This document shows, piece by piece, positions 35,747-45,235 of a stretch of DNA of 64,000 bases (position 1 is its first letter; the number at the start of each line of letters is the position of its first letter). Source of the DNA: Pseudomonas sp. GR 6-02 (GTDB lineage Bacteria; Pseudomonadota; Gammaproteobacteria; Pseudomonadales; Pseudomonadaceae). Position numbers and translations under genes: made by a program. The stretch covers positions 1,807,001 to 1,871,000 of the forward strand of contig NZ_CP011567.1 of NCBI RefSeq assembly GCF_001655615.1, in the 5' to 3' direction. The notes under the pieces are model-generated. The model was not told where the DNA came from, ran no database searches, and worked only from the letters and a program-made list of their open reading frames with translations.

Positions 35747-36496
35747 GTGATTGAGTTCGTGATGTACCTGGTTTTTGGCGCCGCCATGGGCACCCTCGGC
35801 GGGCTCTTCGGCATTGGTGGCGGGTTGGTGGCGATTCCGCTGCTGGGCGTGTGGTGCGGTCTCGATCAGCAGGTCGCCCAAGGCACGGCGCTGGTGATGG
35901 TGGTGCCGAACGTGATGCTGGCGCTATGGCGTTATCACCAGCGCAATCGCATCGAATTGCGTCATGCGCTGCCATTGGCTTCGATGGGATTCTGCTTCGC
36001 CTGGATCGGTTCGATCTGGGCGGTGGGCATCAATGCGCAAACCATGCGCGTGGGGTTTGTCGCGTTCCTGGTCGCGCTGTCGGCCTACAACCTGGTGCGA
36101 ATGTTCGCCGCCACTGCGCCGGCGTCTTCACAGATGCATTATTCATGGCCGTGGCTGGGTGTGCTCGGCGCGGCTTCCGGGACCATGGGCGGGTTGTTTG
36201 GCGTGGGTGGGGCGGTGGTGGCCACGCCGGTGTTGACCAGTCTGTTCGGTACCAGCCAAGTGGTTGCCCAGGGCTTGTCGCTGGCACTGGCATTGCCGAG
36301 CACGGGCGTCACGTTGGCGACTTATGCGGTGCACCATCAGGTGCACTGGGCGATCGGTATTCCCTTGGCGGTCGGTGGATTGATGAGCATCAGTTGGGGC
36401 GTGAGAATCGCCCACGCACTGCCGGAGCGGCTGTTGCGCGGGCTGTTCTGTGGGTTTCTGGTGTGCTGCGCGGTGATGCTCGCCTTTAAAGTTTGA
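35747..36496 (+). CDS. Sulfite exporter TauE/SafE (TSUP) family permease
   Basis: This 249-residue, eight-helix protein has the two TSUP signatures GTLGGLFGIGGGLVAIPLLG and MGGLFGVGGAVVATPVLTSL, with QQVAQGTALVMVVPNVMLAL and QVVAQGLSLALALPSTGVTL as matching halves. The substrate is probably an organosulfonate, sulfite or similar anion; it is not defined here. The start is GTG at 35747, with GAGGA 8 bases upstream. It overlaps the 3' end of the following convergent LysR gene by 11 bases. Confidence 0.86.
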   Translation: MIEFVMYLVFGAAMGTLGGLFGIGGGLVAIPLLGVWCGLDQQVAQGTALVMVVPNVMLALWRYHQRNRIELRHALPLASMGFCFAWIGSIWAVGINAQTMRVGFVAFLVALSAYNLVRMFAATAPASSQMHYSWPWLGVLGAASGTMGGLFGVGGAVVATPVLTSLFGTSQVVAQGLSLALALPSTGVTLATYAVHHQVHWAIGIPLAVGGLMSISWGVRIAHALPERLLRGLFCGFLVCCAVMLAFKV

Positions 36497-37340
36497 AGCC
36501 TTCGACGATGTGCTCGGCCAGGCATTCGGTGATCGGTGAAGGGTTGTTCAGGTTGCGGATCAGCATGATGCTGGCTTCCGGCAACAGCGGCAGGTCTTCG
36601 TCGGCGCCAAGGATGCGCATGTCTGGCGTGATCAGGCTTTCCAGTTGCGCGGTGATCGCAAGCCCCGCGCTGACCACGGCCATCAACGCCGACAGGCTGG
36701 AGCTGTTGTAGGCAATGCGATAATCGCGACCCATGGCTTCCAGCGCATTACACGCCCAGGCACGGCAGAAACAATCGCTATTGAACATCGCCAGCGGCAG
36801 CGGCGTCTGCTCGTGGGCGTTGAAGCATTGGGCCTCGGCCCAGACAAAACGCTCCTTGCGCAACAACTGGCCGATCTCGTTACCCGGCTCGCGGGTGACG
36901 ATGGACAGGTCCAGGTCCTGGCGCTGCAACAGTTGCCGGGTCGATTCGCAATGAACCTCGATCTGGATCAGCGGGTAGAACTGCGCGAAGCGCGACAGGA
37001 TGCCCGGCAGAAAGCGCATCACGTAATCGTCGGGTGTGCCGATGCGCACCGTGCCGACCATGTGCGGCTCGCGCAGGGTATTGAAGACTTCGCTGTGGAG
37101 TTTGAGGATGCGCCGCGCATAGCCGAGCAACACCTGGCCTTCGGCGGTCAGCTTGACCTGGCGCCCGTCGCGTTCGAACAGCTGGCGCTGCAACACGTCT
37201 TCTTCCAGACGTTTCATCTGCATGCTCACCGCCGACTGGGTGCGGTTGACCATTTCCCCGGCGCGGGTAAAGCCGCCCTGATCAGCGATCGCGACGAAGG
37301 TGCGCAGTACATCGGTGTCGATACTGGGGTAGGCGGACAT
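36486..37340 (-). CDS. LysR-family transcriptional regulator
   Basis: This 284-residue regulator has the N-terminal HTH (TDVLRTFVAIADQGGFTRAG, RTQSAVSMQMKRLEEDVL) and the effector-binding domain (MVGTVRIGTPDDYVMRFLPG, EVHCESTRQLLQRQDLDLSI). The target is unknown; neighbours (TSUP convergent, DUF1127 divergent) suggest nothing specific. Overlap with the TSUP gene end is 11 bases. Confidence 0.88.
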   Translation of the reverse strand: MSAYPSIDTDVLRTFVAIADQGGFTRAGEMVNRTQSAVSMQMKRLEEDVLQRQLFERDGRQVKLTAEGQVLLGYARRILKLHSEVFNTLREPHMVGTVRIGTPDDYVMRFLPGILSRFAQFYPLIQIEVHCESTRQLLQRQDLDLSIVTREPGNEIGQLLRKERFVWAEAQCFNAHEQTPLPLAMFNSDCFCRAWACNALEAMGRDYRIAYNSSSLSALMAVVSAGLAITAQLESLITPDMRILGADEDLPLLPEASIMLIRNLNNPSPITECLAEHIVEGFKL

Positions 37341-37436
37341 TCATCAATCTCCGAGATGTATGCCATCAGAAACATTCGTTGGATTGATCTTAGCGCTGCG
37401 GCGAGACTGGATCCATCCCTAAAGGAGGGCTACACG

Positions 37437-37652
37437 ATGAAAGGTCACAACGAGCATGTAACGGAACAAAAATTCTCAATCCACGCGGTATCCGATCTGC
37501 TGCACAAGTTTAGTCGCTGGTACGAACTTCACCGTGAACGTGAATTACTGGCGAGCTTGAGCGACGAAGCACTGAAGGATATCGGCGTGAGCCGCGCAGA
37601 TGTGGAGCATGAGGCAGTAAGACCGTTCTGGGATGATCCGATGCACAAATGA
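37437..37652 (+). CDS. DUF1127 small protein
   Basis: This 71-residue protein has the DUF1127 pattern: KFSRWYELHRERELLASLSD and EALKDIGVSRADVEHEAVRP, ending FWDDPMHK. DUF1127 proteins are small Arg-rich proteins linked in some bacteria to RNA turnover and phosphate/carbon physiology. The very strong ribosome site AAAGGAGG (37421-37428) with 8-base spacing supports the ATG at 37437. Confidence 0.88.
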   Translation: MKGHNEHVTEQKFSIHAVSDLLHKFSRWYELHRERELLASLSDEALKDIGVSRADVEHEAVRPFWDDPMHK

Positions 37653-37716
37653 TGATGCCATCGCTACACAAACCACTTTCGGGTGAGGTAGGTTGCGAGC
37701 AGACAAGGAGATGCTC

Positions 37717-38946
37717 ATGCCCGCCACACTGTCCTTTTCCCTCAAACAGGTTCGGCGTCTGGCGCTGGCTGCCCAAGGGTTCAACGGGCGCCAGCCGCCG
37801 GCGGCGATCAAACCGGTTCAGCTCAACCGGCTGATCGAACGGCTCGGCATTCTGCAGATCGACTCGGTCAATGCATTGGTACGTTCGCACTACCTTCCCT
37901 TGTTTTCCCGTCTTGGCAATTATTCAACCGACTTGCTCGATCAGGCTGCCTGGAGTCAGGGCCGCCGGCGCACGTTATTCGAGTATTGGGGCCACGAAGC
38001 TTCGTTATTACCGTTGTCGATGTACCCCTTGATGCGCTGGCGCATGCAGCGCGCTTCCCGTGGCGAAGATATCTACCAGCAACTGGCGCGTTTCGGTCGT
38101 GAGCAGCAGGACACGATTCGCCGTGTTTTAGCGTCGGTCCAGGAGCTCGGTGCGCTGGGGGCGGGCAGCCTGTCGTCCCGTCAGGAACGGGCAGGGCCGT
38201 GGTGGGACTGGAGCGCTGAAAAGCACGCGCTTGAATGGTTGTTCGCCGCCGGTGAAGTGACCGTGGCCAGCCGGCGCGGGTTCGAACGGCTTTATGATTT
38301 GCCGGAACGGGTGATTCCTTCGGCGCTTCTGCAGCAGCCCTTGCTCAGTGAAGCCGAAGCCCAGCGCGGGTTATTGCTGCATGCGGCCACGGCGTTGGGT
38401 GTCGGCACGGAAAAGGACCTGCGGGACTATTTTCGCTTGAGCCCGGCAGACAGCCGGCCGCGTCTGGCGGAACTGGTCGAGGGCGGAAAGCTGCTGGTCT
38501 GTGGCGTTGAAGGCTGGCGGCAACCGGCTTATTGCCTGGCTGAGCCGAAAGTGCCGCGTAAGGTCGAGGCCAGTGCGCTGCTTTCACCATTCGATTCGCT
38601 GATTTGGGAGCGCAGCCGTACCGAGCGATTGTTCGATTTCCGTTATCGGCTGGAGATTTATACGCCGCAGCATAAACGCGTCTACGGCTATTACGTCTTG
38701 CCGTTTTTGCACAATGAGCGGATTGCTGCGCGGGTCGACTTGCGAGCCGAACGAGCGTCGGGCCGGTTGGCGGTGCATGCCGTGCATGAGGAAGAGCCGG
38801 GGCTGGATGATGAAGGGATGCTGGCGTTGGCGGTCAATCTGCGGCGGATGGCGGACTGGTTGGGGCTCGAGCGGGTTCAGCTGAATTGCCCGCGGGCGAG
38901 TGCGGCGAGGTTGCGGGGGGCGTTGGTTCAATTCAGTGTTGTTTGA
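37717..38946 (+). CDS. YcaQ-type winged-helix DNA glycosylase
   Basis: This 409-residue protein is of the YcaQ/AlkX-like HTH_42 family. E. coli YcaQ unhooks interstrand crosslinks and removes alkylated bases; its catalytic QxD motif appears as ILQIDSVNALVRSHYLPLFS (Gln ~47, Asp ~49). Further signatures are RRTLFEYWGHEASLLPLSMY and LLSPFDSLIWERSRTERLFD. The start at 37717 is supported by AAGGAG at 37705-37710; the ATG two codons earlier and a TTG at 37693 are less likely. It is followed by a REP doublet. Confidence 0.87.
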   Translation: MPATLSFSLKQVRRLALAAQGFNGRQPPAAIKPVQLNRLIERLGILQIDSVNALVRSHYLPLFSRLGNYSTDLLDQAAWSQGRRRTLFEYWGHEASLLPLSMYPLMRWRMQRASRGEDIYQQLARFGREQQDTIRRVLASVQELGALGAGSLSSRQERAGPWWDWSAEKHALEWLFAAGEVTVASRRGFERLYDLPERVIPSALLQQPLLSEAEAQRGLLLHAATALGVGTEKDLRDYFRLSPADSRPRLAELVEGGKLLVCGVEGWRQPAYCLAEPKVPRKVEASALLSPFDSLIWERSRTERLFDFRYRLEIYTPQHKRVYGYYVLPFLHNERIAARVDLRAERASGRLAVHAVHEEEPGLDDEGMLALAVNLRRMADWLGLERVQLNCPRASAARLRGALVQFSVV

Positions 38947-38953
38947 ATTGACG

Positions 38954-39048
38954 CCTTCGCGGGCAAGCCTCGCTCCTACAGGTTTTATGTCGTCCACCGG
39001 AAATGTGAACGACCCAAAACCTGTAGGAGCGAGGCTTGCCCGCGAAGG
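38954..39048. repeat. REP doublet with 33-bp perfect inverted arms
   Basis: CCTTCGCGGGCAAGCCTCGC (arm start, 38954) is matched exactly in reverse complement at 39016-39048 over 33 bases. The full arm ends CTCCTACAGGTTTT. The 29-base spacer carries no feature. This is the best-preserved copy of the second REP family. It sits between the convergent stops of the YcaQ-like and class II DAHP synthase genes. Confidence 0.9.
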
Positions 39049-39060
39049 GCTTAACGCGAT

Positions 39061-40407
39061 TTAACGCCGGACTTGCTTCAGGGTCTCGGCAATCAAAAAC
39101 GCCAGTTCCAGCGACTGATCGGCATTCATCCGCGGGTCGCAATGGGTGTGATAACGATCCGACAACCCATCTTCGGTAATCGGCCGCGCGCCGCCGATGC
39201 ATTCGGTGACGTTCTGCCCGGTCATTTCGATGTGGATGCCGCCGGCATAACTGCCTTCCGCTTCGTGAACCTGGAAGAACTGCTTCACCTCGCCAAGGAT
39301 CTGCGCGAAGTCGCGGGTCTTGTAGCCGCTGCTGGCCTTGATGGTGTTGCCGTGCATCGGGTCGGAGCTCCAAAGCACTTGCTTGCCTTCGCGCTGCACC
39401 GCGCGAATCAGCTGCGGCAGGTGATCGCCGACCTTGTTCGCGCCCATCCGCGCAATCAGGTTCAGGCGACCCGGGTCGTTATCCGGGTTGAGCACATCGA
39501 TCAGGCGAATCAGGTCTTCAGGGTTCATGCTCGGGCCGACCTTGACCCCGATCGGGTTATGCACCCCGCGCAGGAATTCGACGTGAGCACCGTCCAGTTG
39601 ACGTGTACGGTCACCGATCCACAGCATGTGGGCCGAGCAGTCGTAGTAGTCGTTGGTCAGGCTGTCGCGACGCACGAAGGCTTCTTCGTAGTTCAGCAGC
39701 AGCGCTTCGTGGGCGGTGAAGAAACTGGTTTCGCGCAGTTGCGGCGAGCTGTCCATGCCGCAGGCGCGCATGAAGGCCAGGGTTTCATCGATGCGATCGG
39801 CCAGGTGGCTGTATTTCTCGGCCAGTGCCGAGTTGGCGATGAAGTCCAGGTTCCATTTGTGTACCTGATGCAGATCGGCAAAGCCGCCCTGGGCAAAGGC
39901 GCGCAGCAGGTTCAGGGTCGCAGTGGACTGATGGTAGGACTGCAGCAGGCGATCCGGGTCCGGTAAGCGGCTTTTTTCGTCGAAACCGATGCCGTTGACG
40001 ATGTCGCCACGGTAGGCCGGCAGCGTCACGCCGTTGATGGTTTCATCATTGGCCGAACGGGGTTTGGCGAACTGACCGGCCATGCGTCCGACTTTGACCA
40101 CCGGGCAACCGGCCGCGAAGGTCATGACGATCGCCATTTGCAGCAACACTTTAAAGGTGTCGCGAATTTTCGCGGCGGAGAATTCGGCGAAGCTTTCGGC
40201 GCAGTCGCCGCCCTGCAACAGAAATGCCCGGCCCTGGGTGACTTCGGCAAACTGACGGCGCAACTCCCGCGCTTCACCGGCAAACACCAGTGGCGGATAG
40301 CTCGCCAGGGTTTGCTCGACGTGCAGCAAATGCGCCGCGTCGGGGTATTGAGGTTGTTGCTGGATCGGCAGGGCGCGCCAGCTGTCAGGGCTCCAGGGTT
40401 GGCTCAT
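39061..40407 (-). CDS. 3-deoxy-7-phosphoheptulonate synthase, class II
   Basis: This 448-residue plant-type (AroAII) enzyme makes DAHP from PEP and erythrose 4-phosphate. Landmarks are [71 protein letters not shown] and [11 protein letters not shown]. The Mn2+ ligands (Cys, His, Glu, Asp) are present. Length and motifs match PA2843 as I recall it. It complements the class I enzyme at 24930; differing feedback control is likely but not shown. Confidence 0.93.
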   Translation of the reverse strand: MSQPWSPDSWRALPIQQQPQYPDAAHLLHVEQTLASYPPLVFAGEARELRRQFAEVTQGRAFLLQGGDCAESFAEFSAAKIRDTFKVLLQMAIVMTFAAGCPVVKVGRMAGQFAKPRSANDETINGVTLPAYRGDIVNGIGFDEKSRLPDPDRLLQSYHQSTATLNLLRAFAQGGFADLHQVHKWNLDFIANSALAEKYSHLADRIDETLAFMRACGMDSSPQLRETSFFTAHEALLLNYEEAFVRRDSLTNDYYDCSAHMLWIGDRTRQLDGAHVEFLRGVHNPIGVKVGPSMNPEDLIRLIDVLNPDNDPGRLNLIARMGANKVGDHLPQLIRAVQREGKQVLWSSDPMHGNTIKASSGYKTRDFAQILGEVKQFFQVHEAEGSYAGGIHIEMTGQNVTECIGGARPITEDGLSDRYHTHCDPRMNADQSLELAFLIAETLKQVRR

Positions 40408-40555
40408 CGCAGTCTCTAGTGTTTTACGCTCGGACGGTTATGTTATCAGCAATTAGTGCGTGACCTGCTCCCGTCGCTTCGCGGACAATCGCGCCTTTGC
40501 CGCTTTATGTTGCGGTTTATCGTGTTGCCGGGGCCGGTAACGATCAGGAGACGAA

Positions 40556-41311
40556 ATGACTGAGGAGCGCGTCGAGCATCTGCTCGCCGAGGTGCAGGAT
40601 GAGTTCGGCGTGATTCGCGTGCTGGAAGTGGCCGATTACCGTTTTCTGGAGTTCGGTGACGCCATCGAACAGAGCTGCGTGTTCACCGCCGACCCTAGCT
40701 GGCTCGAGTACGATTACACCCGCGCGATGCTGATTGGTGCGCTGTGCCACGAGCAGCCGGAAAGCGCGCTGTTCCTCGGCCTTGGTGCTGGGACACTGAC
40801 CCAGGCTTGCTTGAAGTTCCTGCCACTGGAAGATGTCGAAGCCATCGAGCTACGCCCTGACGTACCGCGCCTGGCCATCGAATACCTGGGGCTGGATGAC
40901 GATCCGCGGCTGTACATCCGCGTCGGCGATGCGCTGGAGTTGCTCGATACGGCTGAACCGGCCGATCTGATTTTCGTCGACCTGTATACCGATGTCGGGC
41001 CGGGTGTCGGGCATCTGGCCTGGAGCTTTCTGGAAAACTGTCAGAAACGCTTGAATCCGGGGGGCTGGCTGGTGATCAACCAGTGGGCTACCGACGACGG
41101 CAAGCCGTTGGGTGCAGCGTTGTTGCGCGGTCTCTATCACCGGCATTACTGGGAACTGCCGGTGAAGGAGGGCAACGTGATTCTGATCGTGCCATCGGAG
41201 CTGGATCAGGAGTTGGACATGGAAGGGCTGATCGCCCGCGCGGAAGGCCTGGCGCCGCGGTTGGGGTATTCGTTGCAATCGCTGATCAAGGATATTCGGC
41301 CGGCGACTTAA
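40556..41311 (+). CDS. Spermidine synthase-like methyltransferase-fold protein
   Basis: This 251-residue protein has a Rossmann core of the polyamine synthase type: SALFLGLGAGTLTQACLKFL (SAM-like glycine loop), VEAIELRPDVPRLAIEYLGL, RVGDALELLDTAEPADLIFV, and DLYTDVGPGVGH. The usual catalytic YHE and DE residues of spermidine synthases are not obvious, so it may act on another substrate. AGGAG precedes the ATG at 40556. Confidence 0.75.
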   Translation: MTEERVEHLLAEVQDEFGVIRVLEVADYRFLEFGDAIEQSCVFTADPSWLEYDYTRAMLIGALCHEQPESALFLGLGAGTLTQACLKFLPLEDVEAIELRPDVPRLAIEYLGLDDDPRLYIRVGDALELLDTAEPADLIFVDLYTDVGPGVGHLAWSFLENCQKRLNPGGWLVINQWATDDGKPLGAALLRGLYHRHYWELPVKEGNVILIVPSELDQELDMEGLIARAEGLAPRLGYSLQSLIKDIRPAT

Positions 41312-41327
41312 TGCGATGAGGTCATTT

Positions 41328-41355
41328 GTGGCGAGGGAGCTTGCTCCCTCGCCAC
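41328..41355. repeat. Perfect REP palindrome, GTGGCGAGGGAGC family
   Basis: GTGGCGAGGGAGC and GCTCCCTCGCCAC form a 13-bp perfect stem with a two-base TT centre. It lies between two convergent stop codons (41311 and 41369), so it could protect both 3' ends. Confidence 0.85.
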
Positions 41356-41368
41356 AAAAGCCGATCTG

Positions 41369-42160
41369 TCAGCAGCCTTTGAAGACGCCTGGCCGCTTCT
41401 CGATCATCGACCGCACACCCTCCTTGGCGTCCTCGCTGTTGAGCAGTTTCTTCACCAGTGCCGGCAATGCTTGGGTCGCAGCAATTTCACCCTCGTAGTG
41501 CGCCTGTCGCGCAGACATCAACGTCGCCTGAACCCCCAGCGGTGCCTGCCTCGCAATCCTCTCGGCCAACTCGATCGCCCGTGGCAGCAAGTCCTCGCTG
41601 GCCATGACTTCCTGCACCAGGCCCAGATGCAAGGCGTCATGTGCATCGAATTCATCGCCGGTGAGCAGCCAGCGCATGGCGTTGCCCCAACCGGCGACCT
41701 GATGCAGGCGCAAGGTGGCGCCACCGAACGGGAGGAGTCCGCGCTGCACTTCCTTTTGGGCAAAACGGGTATTGCTGGCGCACAGGTTGATGTCGGCGGC
41801 CAGCATCAATTCGATGCCCGCGGTCAGGCAGTAGCCTTGCGCCGCGACAATCACCGGTTTGCTGACGCGGGGGCCGCCGAACACGCCCCAGGGATCGCAG
41901 CCACCGGGTGGTGCCTGCCAGCCTTCGGCCAGGGCTGCGCCGGCGCTGACCAGGTCGAGCCCGGCAGTGAAATGCTCGCCATGGCCGAACACCACCGCGA
42001 CCCGCGCCTCACTGTCGGCTTCGAATTCCCCATAGGCCAGGCTGAGCGCATTGAGCAGGTCGAGGTCGAAGGCATTGCGCTTGGCCACCCGATCCAGGCC
42101 GATCATCAGGACATGACCGTGTCTTTCACGGGTGACACGACTGGGGCTGGGCTGATTCAT
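41369..42160 (-). CDS. Crotonase/enoyl-CoA hydratase family protein
   Basis: This 263-residue protein has the crotonase segments VLMIGLDRVAKRNAFDLDL, the oxyanion-hole loop FGHGEHFTAGLDLVSAGA and KPVIVAAQGYCLTAGIELML with AADINLCASNTRFAQKEVQR. The usual Glu/Glu hydratase pair is only partly visible, so the exact reaction is uncertain. The ATG at 42160 (MNQPSPSRVT) is more likely than upstream in-frame starts; the MALKRF extension lacks a ribosome site. A promoter and long leader for deaD follow upstream. Confidence 0.82.
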   Translation of the reverse strand: MNQPSPSRVTRERHGHVLMIGLDRVAKRNAFDLDLLNALSLAYGEFEADSEARVAVVFGHGEHFTAGLDLVSAGAALAEGWQAPPGGCDPWGVFGGPRVSKPVIVAAQGYCLTAGIELMLAADINLCASNTRFAQKEVQRGLLPFGGATLRLHQVAGWGNAMRWLLTGDEFDAHDALHLGLVQEVMASEDLLPRAIELAERIARQAPLGVQATLMSARQAHYEGEIAATQALPALVKKLLNSEDAKEGVRSMIEKRPGVFKGC

Positions 42161-42356
42161 GGAGCATTTCCTCGGGCGGGAAGGGGGCGTCAGACCAAAG
42201 GTCTGCGTCGCAAGGGTGAACCGTTTTAGCGCCATCGTCAGCAGGGCCGGGCCTTTGCAAAATAGACGGTTGTACGATTATCCGCAAAGCCCGTGACACA
42301 ACGGCGTATGCCGGTTTTTTCCGATAAAAAAAGCTCCCTTTTTTGCCGAATTCCGG

Positions 42357-42581
42357 TATAGTGCGCGCCGGCCTTTAACCGGGCCGCGTTTAGGTAGCGC
42401 AATTCCCCGAAGCCAGCTTCGGCTGCACGTCCGCCCCGCGGACTCTTCCTTGACGATTCTTTTCATTCATTCGTTTTCGCAAATCCCCGCCGACAAAGCT
42501 GCCAGGGCGACTCTTGAGTCTCAACACGGCATGCGCAGCTTTGGAGCATGGGTCTTTGCGGATGCACTTAGAGGCAGACCC
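42357..42581 (+). promoter_or_regulatory. deaD promoter and long structured leader
   Basis: TATAGT (42357-42362) is a good -10, without a clear -35 (the 17-bp position reads CTCCCT). The leader to the ATG is about 210 bases. It holds three successive hairpins: CCGG/CCGG (42368-42382), CCGAAG/CTTCGG (42407-42422) and GTCCGC/GCGGAC (42429-42443). In-frame codons are open back to TTG 42450, but no ribosome site supports a longer protein. Confidence 0.5.
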
Positions 42582-44255
42582 ATGACCCAGGAAATCGGCG
42601 GCTTCGCCGCTCTTGAACTTCACCCTAATATTGTCGCTGCAGTAGTCGCTACCGGCTATGAAGAGCCTTCGGCCATTCAGCAGCAGTCGATCCCGATCAT
42701 TCTCGCCGGTCACGATATGATTGGCCAGGCGCAAACCGGTACCGGTAAAACCGCTGCCTTTGCCCTGCCGATCCTGCACCGCATTGATCCGTCCAAGCGC
42801 GAGCCGCAAGCTCTGATCCTGGCCCCAACTCGTGAGTTGGCGCTACAAGTTGCAACCGCTTTCGAAACCTACGCCAAGCAAATGCCGGGCGTAACTGTTG
42901 TGGCTGTCTACGGCGGCGCGCCGATGGGCCCACAATTGAAAGCAATCCGTAATGGCGCACAGATTGTTGTCGCCACTCCGGGCCGTCTGTGCGACCACCT
43001 GCGTCGCGACGAAAAAGTCCTGGCTACCGTGAACCACCTGGTTCTCGACGAAGCGGACGAAATGCTCAAGCTGGGCTTCATGGACGACCTGGAAGTTATC
43101 TTCAAGGCCATGCCGGAAACCCGTCAGACCGTATTGTTCTCGGCCACCCTGCCGCAATCGATCCGTGCCATCGCCGAACGCCACCTGCGCGATCCGAAGC
43201 ATGTGAAGATCCAGAGCAAGACTCAGACCGTTACCGCGATCGAACAGGCTCACCTGTTGGTTCACGCTGACCAGAAGACTTCTGCCGTTCTCAGCTTGCT
43301 GGAAGTGGAAGATTTCGACGCCCTGATCATGTTCGTGCGCACCAAGCAAGCGACCCTGGACCTGGCCAGTGCCCTGGAAGCCAAAGGCTACAAAGCCGCT
43401 GCGCTGAACGGTGACATTGCTCAGAACCAGCGTGAGCGCGTCATCGAATCCCTCAAGGATGGCCGTCTGGACATCGTTGTGGCGACCGACGTTGCCGCTC
43501 GTGGCCTGGACGTTCCGCGTATCACTCACGTGTTCAACGTTGATATGCCGTACGACCCGGAATCCTACGTTCACCGTATCGGCCGTACCGGCCGTGCCGG
43601 TCGCGAAGGTCGCGCGCTGCTGCTGGTCACTCCTCGTGAGCGCCGCATGCTGCAAGTGATCGAGCGTGTTACCGGTCAGAAAGTTGCCGAAGTTCGCCTG
43701 CCGGACGCTCAAGCTGTTCTCGATGCCCGCATCAAGAAACTGACCAACAGCCTGTCGCCGCTGGTAGGTGATGCCGAGTCGACTCACGGTGATCTGCTGG
43801 ATCGTCTGACTGCCGACATCGGTTGCAGCCCGCGTGCCCTGGCCGCAGCTCTGCTGCGCAAGGCTACCAACGGTCAAGCGCTGACCCTGGCCGCGATCGA
43901 GAAAGAACGTCCGCTGGTGCCGAACAATGCACCGCGTGGCGATCGTCCAGAGCGTTCCGGTGATCGTCCGGACCGTGGTGACCGCGAGCGTCGTGCTCCG
44001 ATCCCGCTGGCTGAAGGCCGTGCTCGTTGCCGTACCGCGCTGGGCGCGCGTGATGGTATCGCTGCCAAGAACCTGCTGGGCGCCATCCTCAACGAAGGTG
44101 GTCTGGCGCGTGAAGCCATCGGTCGCATTCAGGTGCGTGACAGCTTCAGCCTCGTCGAGCTGCCGGAAGATGGTCTGGAGCGTCTGCTGACCAAACTGAA
44201 GGACACTCGCGTTGCCGGTAAGCAGTTGAAGCTGCGTCGCTACCGCGAAGATTGA
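42582..44255 (+). CDS. deaD: DEAD-box RNA helicase (DeaD/CsdA type)
   Basis: This 557-residue ATP-dependent helicase is needed for ribosome assembly and RNA unwinding at low temperature in other bacteria. Q motif GYEEPSAIQQQSIPI; motif I AQTGTGKTAA; Ia PTRELALQV; II DEAD (LDEADEMLK); III SAT; V ARGLDVPRITHV; VI HRIGRTGRAGREG. The C-terminal DbpA-type RNA-binding domain is ARCRTALGARDGIAAKNLLG to LVELPEDGLERLLTKL, with an RGDRPERSGDRPDRGDRERR linker. The ATG at 42582 follows AGAGGCAG. A terminator follows. Confidence 0.95.
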   Translation: MTQEIGGFAALELHPNIVAAVVATGYEEPSAIQQQSIPIILAGHDMIGQAQTGTGKTAAFALPILHRIDPSKREPQALILAPTRELALQVATAFETYAKQMPGVTVVAVYGGAPMGPQLKAIRNGAQIVVATPGRLCDHLRRDEKVLATVNHLVLDEADEMLKLGFMDDLEVIFKAMPETRQTVLFSATLPQSIRAIAERHLRDPKHVKIQSKTQTVTAIEQAHLLVHADQKTSAVLSLLEVEDFDALIMFVRTKQATLDLASALEAKGYKAAALNGDIAQNQRERVIESLKDGRLDIVVATDVAARGLDVPRITHVFNVDMPYDPESYVHRIGRTGRAGREGRALLLVTPRERRMLQVIERVTGQKVAEVRLPDAQAVLDARIKKLTNSLSPLVGDAESTHGDLLDRLTADIGCSPRALAAALLRKATNGQALTLAAIEKERPLVPNNAPRGDRPERSGDRPDRGDRERRAPIPLAEGRARCRTALGARDGIAAKNLLGAILNEGGLAREAIGRIQVRDSFSLVELPEDGLERLLTKLKDTRVAGKQLKLRRYRED

Positions 44256-44283
44256 TCTGCCCCCGGGCTGATTGATCGCACAT

Positions 44284-44316
44284 AAAAAATCCCCGACTGG
44301 TTCGGGGATTTTTTTT
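44284..44316 (+). terminator. Terminator after deaD
   Basis: ATCCCCGA pairs with TCGGGGAT around CTGGT, flanked by six As and eight Ts, so it could also serve the convergent dioxygenase gene. Confidence 0.92.
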
Positions 44317-44364
44317 GCCTGCTGTTTTGTGTCCGGCGTTTGAGCGGGGGCGGCGGTCGACTTA

Positions 44365-45132
44365 TTAGCCGAAACGATAGATATCCATCCCCAGCGCCCC
44401 CATGGTGAACCCTTGGTGCACAATGCTGAACTCGCCCCCGGCCGCGCGGGCGAAGTACAGCGGTAACAGATGTTCGTCACTCGGGTGGTTGCGCACCGCG
44501 TTCGGCGCTTGCTGGCGATAGTCGTGTAGCGCGGCTTCATCGTTCGCTTCGAGTTTTTCGATCATCCAGTCGCGGAACGCCTTGGCCCAGGGTTCGACGC
44601 TTTCCGGGCCGGCGTGCCAGTCCAGTTCGCGCAGGTTGTGGGTGATGCTGCCAGAGCCGATCAACAGCACGCCGCGCTCACGCAGGCTGGCCAGGGCATG
44701 TCCGACGCGGGTTTGTAGCGCCGGGCCGCCACGGGTGGGCAGCGAGACCTGCACCACCGGGACATCGGCCTGCGGGTACATCAACGACAAGGGTACCCAA
44801 ACGCCGTGGTCGAAGGGGCGCTTGGCGTCGATGCGCGCAGGCAGGCCATCGGTCTTCAGCAGCTCGACAACCTCAGTCGCCAGTTGCGGGCTGCCGGGTG
44901 CCGGGTACTGCACCTCGAACAAGGCCCGCGGAAAACCGCCGAAGTCGTGCCAGGTTTCGGGTTGGGGGTTGCCGCCGACCAGCAATTCGCTGCTTTCCCA
45001 GTGCGCGGAAACGATCACGATGGCTTTGGGCTTGGGCATTGTCGCGGCCAGATTCGCAAGGGCCGGCCCACTGGCGCCAGGTTCCAGGGCCAGCATGGGG
45101 GAGCCATGAGAGATATACAGGCTGGGGAACAT
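44365..45132 (-). CDS. ygiD: DODA-type extradiol aromatic ring-opening dioxygenase (YgiD)
   Basis: This 255-residue non-heme Fe/Zn enzyme family opens catechol rings such as DOPA. Motifs are LYISHGSPMLALEPGASGPA (first His), VIVSAHWESSELLVGG, DHGVWVPLSLMYPQADVPVV and IGSGSITHNLRELDW. The natural substrate in Pseudomonas is unknown. It is divergent from tpm across an AT-rich 103-base region. Confidence 0.87.
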   Translation of the reverse strand: MFPSLYISHGSPMLALEPGASGPALANLAATMPKPKAIVIVSAHWESSELLVGGNPQPETWHDFGGFPRALFEVQYPAPGSPQLATEVVELLKTDGLPARIDAKRPFDHGVWVPLSLMYPQADVPVVQVSLPTRGGPALQTRVGHALASLRERGVLLIGSGSITHNLRELDWHAGPESVEPWAKAFRDWMIEKLEANDEAALHDYRQQAPNAVRNHPSDEHLLPLYFARAAGGEFSIVHQGFTMGALGMDIYRFG

Positions 45133-45235
45133 AATTGAGCTCCGGAGAGTAAGATGGCAGCATCTTCAGTCAGATCATTGATCTAAATCTAATATAAGTT
45201 TTAGAGTCTTTTGATCGAATTTTTCGGGGTTAATT

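Noticed and set aside
42450..42581. A longer N terminus for the DEAD-box helicase
   Set aside because: The open frame extends to a TTG without a ribosome site and encodes residues not resembling helicase N termini; the ATG at 42582 begins the conserved part.
42843..44540. A 565-residue minus-strand frame across deaD
   Set aside because: It is antisense to the helicase, whose motifs are complete; no ribosome site or family match in the antisense frame.
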